A stretch of 64,000 nt of DNA from Actinomadura latina NBRC 106108 (GCF_001552195.1 NZ_BCQS01000036.1:43472-107471); one strand, 5' to 3'; shown: positions 42,803-51,816, counted from the stretch's first letter. Notes: a model not told the origin generated them from the sequence alone. Numbers and translations are program-made.

Positions 42803-43731
42803 GGCGCGTACCTGACGACGGTGCGCTGCACACCGAGGTCGATCGCACCATCGTCGGTGGCGATGCCCGCCTCGATGACGTCGCCGTCGCGCAGGTAGCG
42901 GGGGTTCTTGGCCTGCCGTTCGAAGAAGATCCGCCATTTGACGGCCGCCGGCAGGAGCGATCCGATGACTTCGACCGGCTTGGGCGGGGCGCTGAGCGCG
43001 GTGCCGACGGGCGTCCCGGTCAGCAGCAGGTCTCCCGGATCCAGCCGCTGGAACCCCGCCAGAGTCCGCAGCGCCTGTACCGGCTGGTAGATCATGTCGG
43101 CGGCGGTCGTGTCCTGGCGGACCTCGCCGTTGACGGTGAGCTTCAGCCTCAGGTCCGCGAGCCGCTTGAGCTCGCCCGCGTCCAGCAGCACCAGCCGGGG
43201 CCCGACAGGGGTGAAGGACGGGTAGGACTTGGCCTCGTAGAACTGGGTCTTGGGCAGTTGGAGGTCGCGCGCGGACACGTCGTTGGTGACCACCAACCCG
43301 GCCACCCAGTCGGCGAGGTCGTCGACCTGGCAGCCGACGTGCAGGGTCCGCCCGGCGACCAGGCCGATCTCCACCTCGTAGTCCAGCAGCCGCACATGGG
43401 CGGGCTTGACCACGTCGTCGAACGGCCCGCTGATCGAGCCGGAGGACTTGCGGAAGAACGTCAGCGGGACCGACGCCGGGTCCATGCCGGAGTCCTTGGC
43501 GTGCGAGGCGAAGTTCGTCATCTGCGCCACGACCCGGCACGGGGCCGTCACCGGCGACAGCAGCGCCAGGCTCTCCACCGGGACGGCCGGCCCGCCGGAC
43601 GCCGCGGCGTCGATCGCGTCGCGGTCGGCCAGCAGCCGCCCGGTCGTGGCCGCCGATGTGGTGATGCGCACGGCGCCGTCACCGGTCTGGACCCACCAGG
43701 CCTCCGCGGTACGCAGCACGGTGACGGTCAT
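42799..43731 (-). CDS. Fumarylacetoacetate hydrolase-family protein (module A)
   Basis: A 310-residue FAA hydrolase-fold enzyme. The metal-binding Glu residues are in LLDYEVEIGLVAG near residue 135, with GLVVTNDVSARDLQL and the late LLLTGTPVGTALS as family blocks. Such enzymes hydrolyse, hydrate or decarboxylate the 2-hydroxydienoate products of meta-cleavage. The N-terminal 90 residues are variable, as in the family. ATG at 43731 overlaps the stop of the upstream VOC gene as ATGA. Confidence 0.88.
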   Translation of the reverse strand: MTVTVLRTAEAWWVQTGDGAVRITTSAATTGRLLADRDAIDAAASGGPAVPVESLALLSPVTAPCRVVAQMTNFASHAKDSGMDPASVPLTFFRKSSGSISGPFDDVVKPAHVRLLDYEVEIGLVAGRTLHVGCQVDDLADWVAGLVVTNDVSARDLQLPKTQFYEAKSYPSFTPVGPRLVLLDAGELKRLADLRLKLTVNGEVRQDTTAADMIYQPVQALRTLAGFQRLDPGDLLLTGTPVGTALSAPPKPVEVIGSLLPAAVKWRIFFERQAKNPRYLRDGDVIEAGIATDDGAIDLGVQRTVVRYAP

Positions 43732-44852
43732 GATGACGCCACCTTCAGCAGGCCCCGCAGCCGGTGCAGGTCGAACTCGTTGTCCTCGCCCAGGGTGCGG
43801 GTGATCGCCCGCAGTTCGGCCAAGGACGCGCGGCCCGGTTTGATCCCCAGGAAGTCCTTGGTCGCGGGCGGACCCCACTGGGCCAGCCCCGAGGCGGTCA
43901 TCGCCGCCCAGCCGGGTTCGAGGGTGCAGTCGAACATGTCCCCGTCGGTGTAGTGCTCGACCAGGAACCCGTCGGGATCGCGCCAGTAGTCGAAGATCTG
44001 GCTGCCCTGGATGTGCCGGCCGATTCCCCACGAGCGGTCGTAGCCCTGCTCCAGCAGGTATTGGCCGCCCGCCGCCAGGACGTCCAGGTCGCTGACCTCG
44101 TAGGCGGAGTGCACGTACCGGTTGGACGGCCCTAGCGTCACGGCCAGCGTGTGGTGGTCGCTGGGGGCGCGGCCCCGGTCGCAGCGGATGAACGCCATGG
44201 TCGGGCCCCGATCGCGCTGCCCGGCGTAATAGAGGAAGTCGCTGACGATCAGCCCGAGGTGTTCCAGGTACCAGTCCAGGGTCCGGCGGAACCGGGTGGT
44301 CTGGAGCACCACGTGCCCGACCCGCCGCACGGTGGCGGGCACCCGCGGCGGACGCTGGGGGGCGTTGATCCGCGGCGCGTCGTCACCGAAGTTGTGGACC
44401 AGCGGCGCCGGGGACGGCAGTGCCATCAGGTCGCGGGTATCGGACACAACCCGGACCCGCAGCCCGCTCGGGTCGGTCAGGTTGACGGCGGACCCGCCCA
44501 GGCTCTCGGGCAACTCGGCCACCGTGGCGCCGGCCGCGTCGGCCAGGCGCGCCAGGTCGGCCCGGTCGGCGGCGCGGAACGCCGGCCCCAGGAAGCGCGA
44601 CTTCTCCCCTTTGCGGATCAGGACGCACGGGGCGCCCGGTTCGGATCCGCGCAGGTGCAGCTCGGTTGCGGTTGTCAACGCCACATTGAACCCGAACGCG
44701 CGGGCGAACACCTCCGCCCGGTCCAGATCGGGCTTCTGGAACTCCAGCCACGCCAGCCCGGCGACCTTCACCACCGGCGAGGCGGCCCGTCCCGGATGCT
44801 CGCCCGGCAGCGCCTCGAACTCGCTGTGCAACCCGGTGTGCGGATCACTCAC
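43728..44852 (-). CDS. VOC-superfamily extradiol dioxygenase-like protein (module A)
   Basis: A 374-residue two-domain vicinal-oxygen-chelate protein. The C-terminal domain carries a possible 2-His-1-Glu iron site: His in VRRVGHVVLQTTRF, His in APSDHHTLAVTLG, and Glu in DGFLVEHYTDGDMFD. A domain of the same fold at about residues 25-140 (LAWLEFQKPDLDRAEVFARA) lacks these ligands. Ring-cleaving dioxygenases of catechols have this plan, so meta-cleavage of the product of the adjacent monooxygenase is likely. GTG 44852 is the start. First gene of the leftward operon. Confidence 0.82.
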   Translation of the reverse strand: MSDPHTGLHSEFEALPGEHPGRAASPVVKVAGLAWLEFQKPDLDRAEVFARAFGFNVALTTATELHLRGSEPGAPCVLIRKGEKSRFLGPAFRAADRADLARLADAAGATVAELPESLGGSAVNLTDPSGLRVRVVSDTRDLMALPSPAPLVHNFGDDAPRINAPQRPPRVPATVRRVGHVVLQTTRFRRTLDWYLEHLGLIVSDFLYYAGQRDRGPTMAFIRCDRGRAPSDHHTLAVTLGPSNRYVHSAYEVSDLDVLAAGGQYLLEQGYDRSWGIGRHIQGSQIFDYWRDPDGFLVEHYTDGDMFDCTLEPGWAAMTASGLAQWGPPATKDFLGIKPGRASLAELRAITRTLGEDNEFDLHRLRGLLKVASS

Positions 44853-44877
44853 TGCGGCTCTCCCGTCTCCTGATGAA

Positions 44878-44895
44878 AACGTCACTAGCGACGTT
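44878..44895. promoter_or_regulatory. Operator-like palindrome between module A and its TetR gene
   Basis: AACGTC and GACGTT form perfect 6-bp arms around ACTAGC, itself nearly symmetrical (CTAG core). It lies 25 bases upstream of the VOC start codon and 83 bases upstream of the TetR start, where it can control both. Confidence 0.7.
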
Positions 44896-44978
44896 AGCAT
44901 CACTTGCCGGTAGAGTGACGATTCGATCAGGAGTGAACCGACGCGTAGACTGGCCGGGTCACCAGGGGGAGGGGTGCG

Positions 44979-45653
44979 ATGTCAGAGCGGAACGGCGGTA
45001 CGGGCAACCGCACCGACAGGCGCAAAGCCCGCACCCGGGCCGCGCTCATCAGCGCCGCCCAGACGCTCATCGCCCAAGAGAACCTGAACGTCCCGATCCT
45101 GGAGATCACCCAGGCGGCCGACGTCGGGCTCGGGTCCTTCTACAACCACTTCGACAGCCGCGAGCAGCTGTTCGACGCCGCGATCGAAGAGGCCCTCGAC
45201 CGCCACGGAGCCCTCCTCGACGCGGTCACCGCCGGCCTGGCGGACCCGGCCGAGGTCTTCGCCCAAGCCTTCCGGCTCACCGGCCGTCTGCACCGCCTGT
45301 ACCCCGAGCTCAGCAAAGTCCTGCTGAACAGCGGCCTCGGCCTGATCACCTCCGACAAGGGGCTGGCCCCCCGGGCCCACCGTGACATCATTGCCGGAAT
45401 GCGGACCGGACGCTTCAACGCGATCCGCGACCCCGACCTCGCCCTCACCATCGCTGGCGGCGCCGTCCTGGCCCTCGGCCGCCTCCTGCACGACCATCCC
45501 GAACGCGACGCAGCGCAGGCCACCGACCACATCACCGAAGACCTGTTGCGCATGTTCGGCCTGACCGCCGCCGAGGCCACCGAGATCTGCGCCCGCCCCC
45601 TCCCGGACTTGGTTTCGCGGACCATCACCGTCTGGTCGAGGGACTCCTCGTGA
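44979..45653 (+). CDS. TetR-family regulator of module A
   Basis: A 224-residue TetR-family protein. The DNA-binding region is ARTRAALISAAQTLIAQE to LEITQAADVGLGSFYNHFDS, with the recognition helix near residues 47-57. The C-terminal domain presumably binds an aromatic or CoA-linked inducer. It diverges from the VOC-FAA-monooxygenase-ligase operon across an 18-base palindrome, so it most likely represses that operon and itself. Confidence 0.88.
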   Translation: MSERNGGTGNRTDRRKARTRAALISAAQTLIAQENLNVPILEITQAADVGLGSFYNHFDSREQLFDAAIEEALDRHGALLDAVTAGLADPAEVFAQAFRLTGRLHRLYPELSKVLLNSGLGLITSDKGLAPRAHRDIIAGMRTGRFNAIRDPDLALTIAGGAVLALGRLLHDHPERDAAQATDHITEDLLRMFGLTAAEATEICARPLPDLVSRTITVWSRDSS

Positions 45654-45679
45654 GCCGTCGATGCCCCCATGCAGGAAGG

Positions 45680-46672
45680 TCAAGGCTGGCTGTTCGATCT
45701 GACGTTGAGTAGGACCTTCCCGAAATTGCCTCCCGCGCCGACGTAGGCGTGCGCGTCGGCTACCCGGTCGATCTGGTGACGCTGATCGATGATGGGACGA
45801 ATCTCTCCGCGCTCGACCAGGGGGAGGAGGTCTTGGACCGTTCCGGCAACGATGTCTCGCTTCTGGTCCGCTGGCCGGGCGCGGAGGGTGGAGCCTCGCA
45901 AGTTGAGCCGGCGGCGCATCAGGCAGGATAGGTCGATTTCCGCCTGAGAACCTCCCTGAAGGCCGATGACCAGCGCGGTTCCGTCGTTCGCCAATGCGTC
46001 CATATTGCGTTGCAGGTAGTTGGCGCCCACGCAGTCCAAGAGCACGTCGACGCCGCGGCCGCCAGTGGCCTGCCGTACTTCGGCGACGAAGTCTTGGCGT
46101 CGGTAGTTGATCGCGAGCTCCGCGCCCAGTTCGATGCAGCGGGCGGCTTTCTCCGGGGAGCCGACGGTGACCAGGGGTACGGCACCGAAGGCCCGGATGA
46201 CCTGGATGGCGGTGGTGCCGATCCCGGAGCCGCCACCGTGGACGAGTACCTTCTGCCCCGCGCGCAGGCCGGCGTCGCGGATGAGGTTCGAGTAGACCGT
46301 GCACAAGGTCTCCGGCAGCGCCCCGGCGTCCGCCAGCGGGATGCTCTTGGGCGCTGGCATGATCTGCTCTGCCGGCACCGCGACGAATTCGGCGTATGCT
46401 CCGCCGGTCACCAGCGCCATCACCGGGTCGCCGACGCCTACGGTCGAGACCCCTGCGCTGACCTCGGCTACGATCCCCGAGCATTCGAGGCCCAGAATGG
46501 GGGAAGCGCCGGGCGGTACCGGGTATCGACCTTCCCGCTGCGCCAGATCCGCTCGATTGACCGCGGTGGCGGTGACGCGGACCAGTACCTCGCCGGCGGC
46601 CGGCCGCGGGGGCGCGGTCTCACCCCAGCTCATGATCTCGGGGCCGCCGGTCCCGTCACAGACCACTGCTCT
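45680..46672 (-). CDS. Quinone oxidoreductase-like MDR protein (module B)
   Basis: A 330-residue medium-chain dehydrogenase/reductase of the zinc-free quinone oxidoreductase (PIG3/QOR) type. Blocks are VNRADLAQREGRYPVPPG, PILGLECSGIVAEVS, the cofactor loop VLVHGGGSGIGTTAIQV, and LLDCVGANYLQRNMDALA. No structural-zinc cysteine cluster is present. It probably reduces an enone, quinone or enoyl intermediate with NADPH. GTG at 46672 overlaps the stop of the thiolase remnant. It is the last gene of the leftward module B operon. Confidence 0.85.
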   Translation of the reverse strand, partial: RAVVCDGTGGPEIMSWGETAPPRPAAGEVLVRVTATAVNRADLAQREGRYPVPPGASPILGLECSGIVAEVSAGVSTVGVGDPVMALVTGGAYAEFVAVPAEQIMPAPKSIPLADAGALPETLCTVYSNLIRDAGLRAGQKVLVHGGGSGIGTTAIQVIRAFGAVPLVTVGSPEKAARCIELGAELAINYRRQDFVAEVRQATGGRGVDVLLDCVGANYLQRNMDALANDGTALVIGLQGGSQAEIDLSCLMRRRLNLRGSTLRARPADQKRDIVAGTVQDLLPLVERGEIRPIIDQRHQIDRVADAHAYVGAGGNFGKVLLNVRSNSQP

Positions 46673-46848
46673 CACTTCATCACCTTTCCACTCGTCCAGG
46701 TCGAGCACGCGGATGCGGGCAGGGTCTGGGAGGCGAACGCTTCGTTGAGCTCGATGGCGGCGAGGTCGTCGGCTCGGACGGATGTCGGCGCGCCCGCGTA
46801 GCGGCCGATCGGCGTGCGCGCGCCGTCGATGACGAACACCTCGTTCAT
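46672..46848 (-). pseudogene. Thiolase deletion scar (N-terminus joined to C-terminal segment)
   Basis: A 58-codon frame. It starts as a thiolase, MNEVFVIDGARTPIGRYAGA and SVRADDLAA, then passes directly to IELNEAFASQ, a signature from the last quarter of the same enzyme family. About 310 residues in between are missing. The joint falls at a D-L-A-A stretch that occurs in both parts of thiolases, so a deletion between short direct repeats is likely. The end (TLPASACSTWTSGKVMK) is out of frame with the family. Ribosome site and start codon are preserved. A functional copy would have made acetyl-CoA by cleaving a 3-ketoacyl-CoA. Confidence 0.8.
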
Positions 46849-46871
46849 GGTCGTCTCCTGTCCCGTCCGGT

Positions 46872-48056
46872 TCAGGTGAAGGCGTTGATGCCCGTCAGGG
46901 CACGACCAACGGTGAGCGTGTGGACTTCGACGGTGCCTTCGTAGGTCAGCACCGATTCGAGGTTGCCGGCATGGCGGAGCGGCGAGTACTCGGTGGTGAT
47001 GCCGGAACCGCCGAGGATGGTGCGGCACGTTCGTGCGATCTTGAGGGCTTCTCGCACGTTGTTGAGCTTGCCGACGCTCACCAGCACGGGCGTCAGCGTC
47101 CCGGCGTCCTTGGCGCGGCCCAGGTGCAGAGCGAGCAACTGAGCCTTGATCAGCTCGACGGTCATGTCGGCGAGCTTCTTCTGGGTGAGCTGGTAGCCGG
47201 CGATCGGCCCGGTGAACTGCACCCGGCTTAGGGCGTACTCCTGGGCGGTCTCGATACAGTCGCGGGCGGCACCGACGACTCCGTTGATGATTCCGAACCG
47301 GGCTTCGTTGAGGGCACGGAGCGGTCCGGAGAGCCCGAGCGCACCGGGTAGGACCGCATCCGCTGGTAGCCGGACGTCGTCGAAGGACAGTCCCGAGGTG
47401 ACCGAGGCCCGCATGGAGAGCTTGTTCTTGATCGCGGTGGTGGTGAACCCGCGGGTGCCCTTGGGGGCCAGGAAGCCGCGGATCCCCTCGCTGGTCTGCG
47501 CCCACACCACGGCGACATCGGCGATCTCTCCGTTGGTGATCCACATCTTCGATCCGTTGAGGATCCAGTCGGTGCCGTTTCGCTTGGCGTGAGTGCGCAT
47601 ACCGGCGGGGTTGCTGCCGAAGTCGGGCTCGGTGAGCCCGAAGCAGCCGATCGCGCGTCCCGCGGCCATTGCCGGGAGCCACTGCTGCTTCTGCTCCTGT
47701 GAGCCGTATCGGTGGATGCTGTACATGGCCAGGGAGCCTTGGACGGACACGAAGCTGCGGATGCCGCTGTCGGCGGCCTCGAGCTCCATGCAGGCCAGCC
47801 CGTAGCTCGTGGCGTTGAGGCCTGGGCAGTCGTAACCATCCAGGTGCATGCCGAGGAGGCCGAGGTTGCCGAACTCGACGGCGAGGTCACGGGGCAGGAC
47901 GCCTTCGTCGAACCAGCGTCCGATGTTGGGTTTCAGGTGCTCGTCGGCGAACCGGCGCGTGGTGTCGCGGATCGCGCGTTCCTCGTCACTCAACAGAGCG
48001 TCCAGGCCGGCGAGGCTCCCGGCCGGCACAGGGCTGTGGCCGTTGGATGCGTGCAA
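46872..48056 (-). CDS. Acyl-CoA dehydrogenase, glutaryl-CoA dehydrogenase-like (module B)
   Basis: A 394-residue flavoprotein dehydrogenase. FAD and substrate blocks are CFGLTEPDFGSNPAGM near residue 140, WITNGEIADVAVVWAQ near 175, RFGIINGVVGAARDCIETA near 255, and LTYEGTVEVHTLTVGRAL near 375, where the Glu in YEGT is the catalytic base. It oxidises an acyl-CoA to an enoyl-CoA in the cytoplasm. The TTG at 48056 gives the family start; the frame is open to 48140. It is followed by the thiolase scar with a 23-base gap. Confidence 0.88.
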   Translation of the reverse strand: MHASNGHSPVPAGSLAGLDALLSDEERAIRDTTRRFADEHLKPNIGRWFDEGVLPRDLAVEFGNLGLLGMHLDGYDCPGLNATSYGLACMELEAADSGIRSFVSVQGSLAMYSIHRYGSQEQKQQWLPAMAAGRAIGCFGLTEPDFGSNPAGMRTHAKRNGTDWILNGSKMWITNGEIADVAVVWAQTSEGIRGFLAPKGTRGFTTTAIKNKLSMRASVTSGLSFDDVRLPADAVLPGALGLSGPLRALNEARFGIINGVVGAARDCIETAQEYALSRVQFTGPIAGYQLTQKKLADMTVELIKAQLLALHLGRAKDAGTLTPVLVSVGKLNNVREALKIARTCRTILGGSGITTEYSPLRHAGNLESVLTYEGTVEVHTLTVGRALTGINAFT

Positions 48057-48169
48057 AGTGATATCTCTTTCTGAGAAAGCCGCGTGGTGCCGCTGGGCGC
48101 GGGACACGTGGAGGAAATCGAATTGCAAGGGCCGACCCACGCTGGTTCGGCATGGGCCATGGGGCTCAA

Positions 48170-49054
48170 TCAGGTGAGCCTGCGGTGGCCCCAGGCGCTG
48201 ATGTGGTCGTACTGGGCGACCTCCCAGTCGTCATCGACCTCGACGGCGCCCCACCCGAACTCGTAGTCGAATCCGCCGGGGGTGGTGGCGTAAAAGGAGA
48301 ACATGCGGTCGTTGGGGTGGCGGCCCAGGCTGCGCGGAATCCGCAGCTTCGCATCCAGCGCCCGGTCGAACGCCAAGCCGACCGCGTCCATCTCATTGGC
48401 CTGGATCATGAAGTGCAGGAGGTTCTTGGCATAAGTGGACCGTTCCGGTCGCCGCACCAAGGCGATGCTGTGGTGGCGGCGGTTGCAGTGCAGGAACACC
48501 GCGCGTGATTCGCCGTTGGGCGTCTCCTCCGACGAGCCGTCGCTGAGTTCGAACCCCAGGACGTCCAGCCAGAACGTCTCCGCCTCGGTCAGGTCCTCGA
48601 CCATCAGGACCGCGTGGCCGAGTCCCTGCAGGCCGGTCAGGAAGCCGTTGGGAACGGCCGGGGAGTGGAACGGCACCTGGGACTGGACGGGGGAGGCGGC
48701 GACCTCGACCTGGACGCCGCCCGGGGCTTTGAAGCAGATCAGCTCACCGACGTGACGCCGCTTTCGCAGCGCGGCGCCGGCGTCGGTGACCGTGATCCCG
48801 GCGTCCTCGATGCGCTCGCGCAGGTCGGCGAGAACCGCCGGTGTTCTGGCGACCAGCCCGATGACGGCGACGTCGTCGCGCTCGCCGGGCTGGACCTGGA
48901 ACCGGCTGTACCACTTGTCCATGCGGTAGCACCGTGTGCCGTCGTGCAGCACCGGGCCCGGCATGAAACCGATCGTGTTCCGCATGAACCGGTCCCAATG
49001 ATCGAGGTCGGTGGCGTCGATCACGAGGTATCCGAGCTGGAGGTCTTCCTTCAC
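48170..49054 (-). CDS. Extradiol dioxygenase of the VOC type (BphC-like, module B)
   Basis: A 294-residue two-domain ring-cleavage dioxygenase. The iron ligands are recognisable: His in GLQGLGHAVLMVEDL near residue 147, His in AKNLLHFMIQANEMD near residue 213, and Glu in GGFDYEFGWGAVEVDD near residue 265. Domain one (LGYLVIDATDLDHWDRFMRN) lacks the ligands, as is normal. Length and layout match 2,3-dihydroxybiphenyl 1,2-dioxygenase-type enzymes that open catechols next to the hydroxyl pair. It lies between the cupin and the acyl-CoA dehydrogenase in the module B operon. Confidence 0.9.
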   Translation of the reverse strand: MKEDLQLGYLVIDATDLDHWDRFMRNTIGFMPGPVLHDGTRCYRMDKWYSRFQVQPGERDDVAVIGLVARTPAVLADLRERIEDAGITVTDAGAALRKRRHVGELICFKAPGGVQVEVAASPVQSQVPFHSPAVPNGFLTGLQGLGHAVLMVEDLTEAETFWLDVLGFELSDGSSEETPNGESRAVFLHCNRRHHSIALVRRPERSTYAKNLLHFMIQANEMDAVGLAFDRALDAKLRIPRSLGRHPNDRMFSFYATTPGGFDYEFGWGAVEVDDDWEVAQYDHISAWGHRRLT

Positions 49055-49148
49055 CGCTGCTTCCCTTGCTAGGCGGGGTGGTGGTCAGGTTGCGGCGGAT
49101 GGCGCCGCGCCGGTGGCCGTGGGTGCGACCGCGAGATGCTCGCGCTTG

Positions 49149-49538
49149 TCAGCCGTCGTTCTCCTCGACGTCCTGATAGCTCGTCAGGTAGCGGAAGTCC
49201 TCCCGTATCGGGGCGAAGACGTCGACGTTGAGCACGACCTCATCGCCGATGGGCTGCGCCGAGTGGGGGACGTCGGCGGGGATCCGCAGGACGCTGCCGG
49301 CTTGGAGCACGAACGTCTCGTTCCCGGCGGTCATCTCCAGCGTCCCGGTGAAGACGAAGCTGAGCTGGTCGAACGGGTGCGAGTGCGGCCCGCGGGTCCG
49401 GAAGCCCGGTTCGAACCAGTTGACGGTGACGATGCTGTCGTCGCCCCGCACACCCACCCGGGTCAGTCCTTCGCGGACGACGTCGCGCTCCATCTCGGTG
49501 AGCCGGTACATCCTCGGCTGTGGGTCGATCGTGCTCAT
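49149..49538 (-). CDS. Single-domain cupin protein (module B)
   Basis: A 129-residue cupin. Motif 1 is GPHSHPFDQLSFVFTG and motif 2 is RIPADVPHSAQPIGDEV, with the His and Glu-type metal sites mostly present (HSH and H). It may bind iron or zinc and act on a pathway intermediate or sense it. Start ATG at 49538 overlaps the stop of the SnoaL-like gene as ATGA. No specific reaction can be assigned. Confidence 0.8.
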   Translation of the reverse strand: MSTIDPQPRMYRLTEMERDVVREGLTRVGVRGDDSIVTVNWFEPGFRTRGPHSHPFDQLSFVFTGTLEMTAGNETFVLQAGSVLRIPADVPHSAQPIGDEVVLNVDVFAPIREDFRYLTSYQDVEENDG

Positions 49539-50002
49539 CGGAAAGTGCCTCCGATCCGGCTGCCGTCGATGAAGACCCGCCGCATCACCCGCTTGGCGAT
49601 GAGCCAGGTTCCGTCCGACTCCTGCTGGTAGGTGTCCTGGTAGTCGTTCACGATGAAGGGCGTAGTGGGCCCGGGACCCTCGCCGTCGTGGCGGAACAGC
49701 AGCGTGGTCATCAAACCGTGGTGCACACCGTCGTCATCGACGGTGATGCGCACGTTGGTGTGCACGTGGCGTGAGGTCCGGTCGGTGATCTCGGCGCGTT
49801 CGAGCGCCCACCGGTCGATCGCCGCGCGCCCTACGAGCGGCTCCTCAAGCCCGATCAGGGAGCCGTCCTCGGTGTAGAGGCTGCCGAGGTCGCGAGGGTC
49901 GCCGTGATCGAGCACCCAGGCGTGTCGCGTGATCAGTTCGTTCAGGGCGATCCACGTGGCGGGAGCAACGGGCGTGGCCGGTGGTTTCGGAGCGTGTTCC
50001 AT
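49535..50002 (-). CDS. SnoaL-like (NTF2-fold) protein (module B)
   Basis: A 155-residue protein of the SnoaL/NTF2 fold. LNELITRHAWVLDHGDPRDLGSLY near residue 25 and HVHTNVRITVDDDG near residue 85 are family blocks, as is the YQDTYQQESDGTWLIAKR end. These proteins act as cyclases, isomerases, hydratases or small-subunit dioxygenase partners. ATG at 50002 is chosen because GAGAGG lies just upstream. It lies 8 bases after the monooxygenase stop. Confidence 0.82.
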   Translation of the reverse strand: MEHAPKPPATPVAPATWIALNELITRHAWVLDHGDPRDLGSLYTEDGSLIGLEEPLVGRAAIDRWALERAEITDRTSRHVHTNVRITVDDDGVHHGLMTTLLFRHDGEGPGPTTPFIVNDYQDTYQQESDGTWLIAKRVMRRVFIDGSRIGGTFR

Positions 50003-50010
50003 GAGACCTC

Positions 50011-51651
50011 TCAATGCCAGCGAGCGAGCAGGGTGTCGGCCACGGTGCGCGCCTGGGAGGCGTCGAACTCGGCCGCGATGACGCGGTCGGGACGCACGAG
50101 AAGGAACGTGGTGCGATCAGAGGTTGCGATGGTGCCTTCCAGGTCGCAGTACTCGGCCATCTCGCCGTCACGGGGAACGCGGTCGGGAGGGAGGACCCGG
50201 ATCAGAACCGGGTTCAACGCCGTGAACGGCGCCGCCGCCGCGGGGATTCGGTCGTGCCGGTGAGCGCCGACGACCAGCAACGCCCATCCGCGGCCGATCA
50301 CGTCGTCGAGTCGGCGACGGCGACCGCGGCCGTCCAGCAAGGTCGGCTGGGGAAGGGATCCGCCGACCCGGGCGGAGCCGTTGGGATCGGCGACGAAGCC
50401 GCCCTCCAATTTCGCCTGCTTGACCCATTTCATCGAGCCGAGCCACCGCTTGACCGGCGGCGCCACGCCAGCGATGCGGAACAGGACGTCCCTGAGCCAT
50501 GCGCGGCGCGGATTCGTCGTCATGATCAGCTGCCCCATGCGGTGGGAGAGCCGGACCATCTCGGTAGCGTGCGGGCGGCGCTCTTCGTCGTAGGTGTCGA
50601 GCAGAGATTCAGCCGCTTCCCCTCGGACGACGGCGGCGAGCTTCCAGGCCAGGTTCCGTGCGTCGCGCAGGCCGGTGTTGAGGCCTTGCCCGGCGAACGG
50701 CGGCATCAGGTGAGCGGCGTCCCCGGCTAGGAGGACCCTCCGGTCGCGCCAGCGCTCGGCGACCAGTTGGTGCGCCACGTAGACGGCGCTGCGGCGCACG
50801 TCCTGCGGCTCCAGGCACTCGCGGTAGGGCGCGACCAGTTGCTGGAGGAACTCGTGCTCGAGCACCTTTTCCTTGTCCTCGCCGGGCAGCAGCATGAACT
50901 CATAGCGGCAACGGCCGGCCATGCCCGGAACGATCACCGCTGGACGGGCGGGCACGCAGTGGAACAGTGCCATCCGCTGGTCATGGGAGTCATTGGCCAA
51001 GTCGAGAACGATCCAGGGCTCCTGCTGCGAGGAGCCTTGCATCTCGATGCCCAGTTCGGCGCGGATCTTGCTACGGCCGCCGTCGCACCCGACGATATAG
51101 GCCGCACGGACGACTCGGGTCCCGCTCCGGCCGCTGACGGTGAGTTCGACGTGGTCGGCGCTCTGGGCGAGACGCTCCACGCGGCTCTCGAATGCGATGG
51201 TCACATTGCTTCGGGCCTCGGCACCCTTCAGCAGCGCCTGCTGGAGCCCGGGCTGGTCGAAGAAGTTCTTCTGCGGGTACCCCAGAGGTGCCAGGCCGGG
51301 AGTCGCGACGACCAGCGGCTGCCCATGGACACCGAAGTAGCTGGAGCCGGCGTTCCACACCAGATCCGGCTCGATCTCCGAGACGAGGTCCATGGCCTGA
51401 AGCGTGCGCAGGGACTCATCGACGAGGCTGATCGCACGCGGCTCGTCGGCACAGCTTCGCTCCGCCTCCAGGACCAGGACATCGACGTCGTGGTCGGCCA
51501 GCAGATTGGCCAACGCCAGGCCGACCGGCCCGGCCCCTACGACGACGACGTCCGGTGGTGGGGTGGGCTCGGTTCCGGGCTGGCCGCCACTGCCCGATCG
51601 TTCGCCAATCGGTCGGCCGCAGGTGTCCCCGGACACGTTCTCCCAGCTCAA
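50011..51651 (-). CDS. FAD-dependent aromatic monooxygenase (module B)
   Basis: A 546-residue class A flavin hydroxylase, MhpA-like. FAD motif VVVVGAGPVGLALANLLADH near residue 35, DG motif YIVGCDGGRSKIRAELGIE near residue 185, and RRVLLAGDAAHLMPPFAGQG near residue 310. The C-terminal thioredoxin-like region (LLDGRGRRRRLDDVIGRGWA) is as in 3-(3-hydroxyphenyl)propionate hydroxylase relatives. The start is a TTG at 51651 with GGAGGGGG upstream. It begins the leftward module B operon and diverges from the FAA hydrolase and importer operon across a GntR-type palindrome. Confidence 0.88.
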   Translation of the reverse strand: MSWENVSGDTCGRPIGERSGSGGQPGTEPTPPPDVVVVGAGPVGLALANLLADHDVDVLVLEAERSCADEPRAISLVDESLRTLQAMDLVSEIEPDLVWNAGSSYFGVHGQPLVVATPGLAPLGYPQKNFFDQPGLQQALLKGAEARSNVTIAFESRVERLAQSADHVELTVSGRSGTRVVRAAYIVGCDGGRSKIRAELGIEMQGSSQQEPWIVLDLANDSHDQRMALFHCVPARPAVIVPGMAGRCRYEFMLLPGEDKEKVLEHEFLQQLVAPYRECLEPQDVRRSAVYVAHQLVAERWRDRRVLLAGDAAHLMPPFAGQGLNTGLRDARNLAWKLAAVVRGEAAESLLDTYDEERRPHATEMVRLSHRMGQLIMTTNPRRAWLRDVLFRIAGVAPPVKRWLGSMKWVKQAKLEGGFVADPNGSARVGGSLPQPTLLDGRGRRRRLDDVIGRGWALLVVGAHRHDRIPAAAAPFTALNPVLIRVLPPDRVPRDGEMAEYCDLEGTIATSDRTTFLLVRPDRVIAAEFDASQARTVADTLLARWH

Positions 51652-51716
51652 CGCAACCCCCTCCGTCCGATGGCCGCAAGCGTGCGACGATGATTACAGC
51701 AGCGGAGAGTTAAAGC

Positions 51717-51730
51717 AAGAGTCGATTCTT
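51717..51730. promoter_or_regulatory. GntR-type operator candidate in the module B divergent promoter
   Basis: AAGAGTCGATTCTT is symmetrical except at two positions. The same 12-mer pattern AGARTCGAYTCT occurs twice beside the gntR gene (58069 and 58117). It lies between two divergent operons, 66 bases from the left start and 86 bases from the right start. Confidence 0.7.
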
Positions 51731-51816
51731 ACTTGACGAGTCGTTTCTCTGTGGCGCAGTCTGTGACCGCCGACACGCTTGTGCGGCCTGTGCACCCACA
51801 TCCGAAGGACCGTCAA

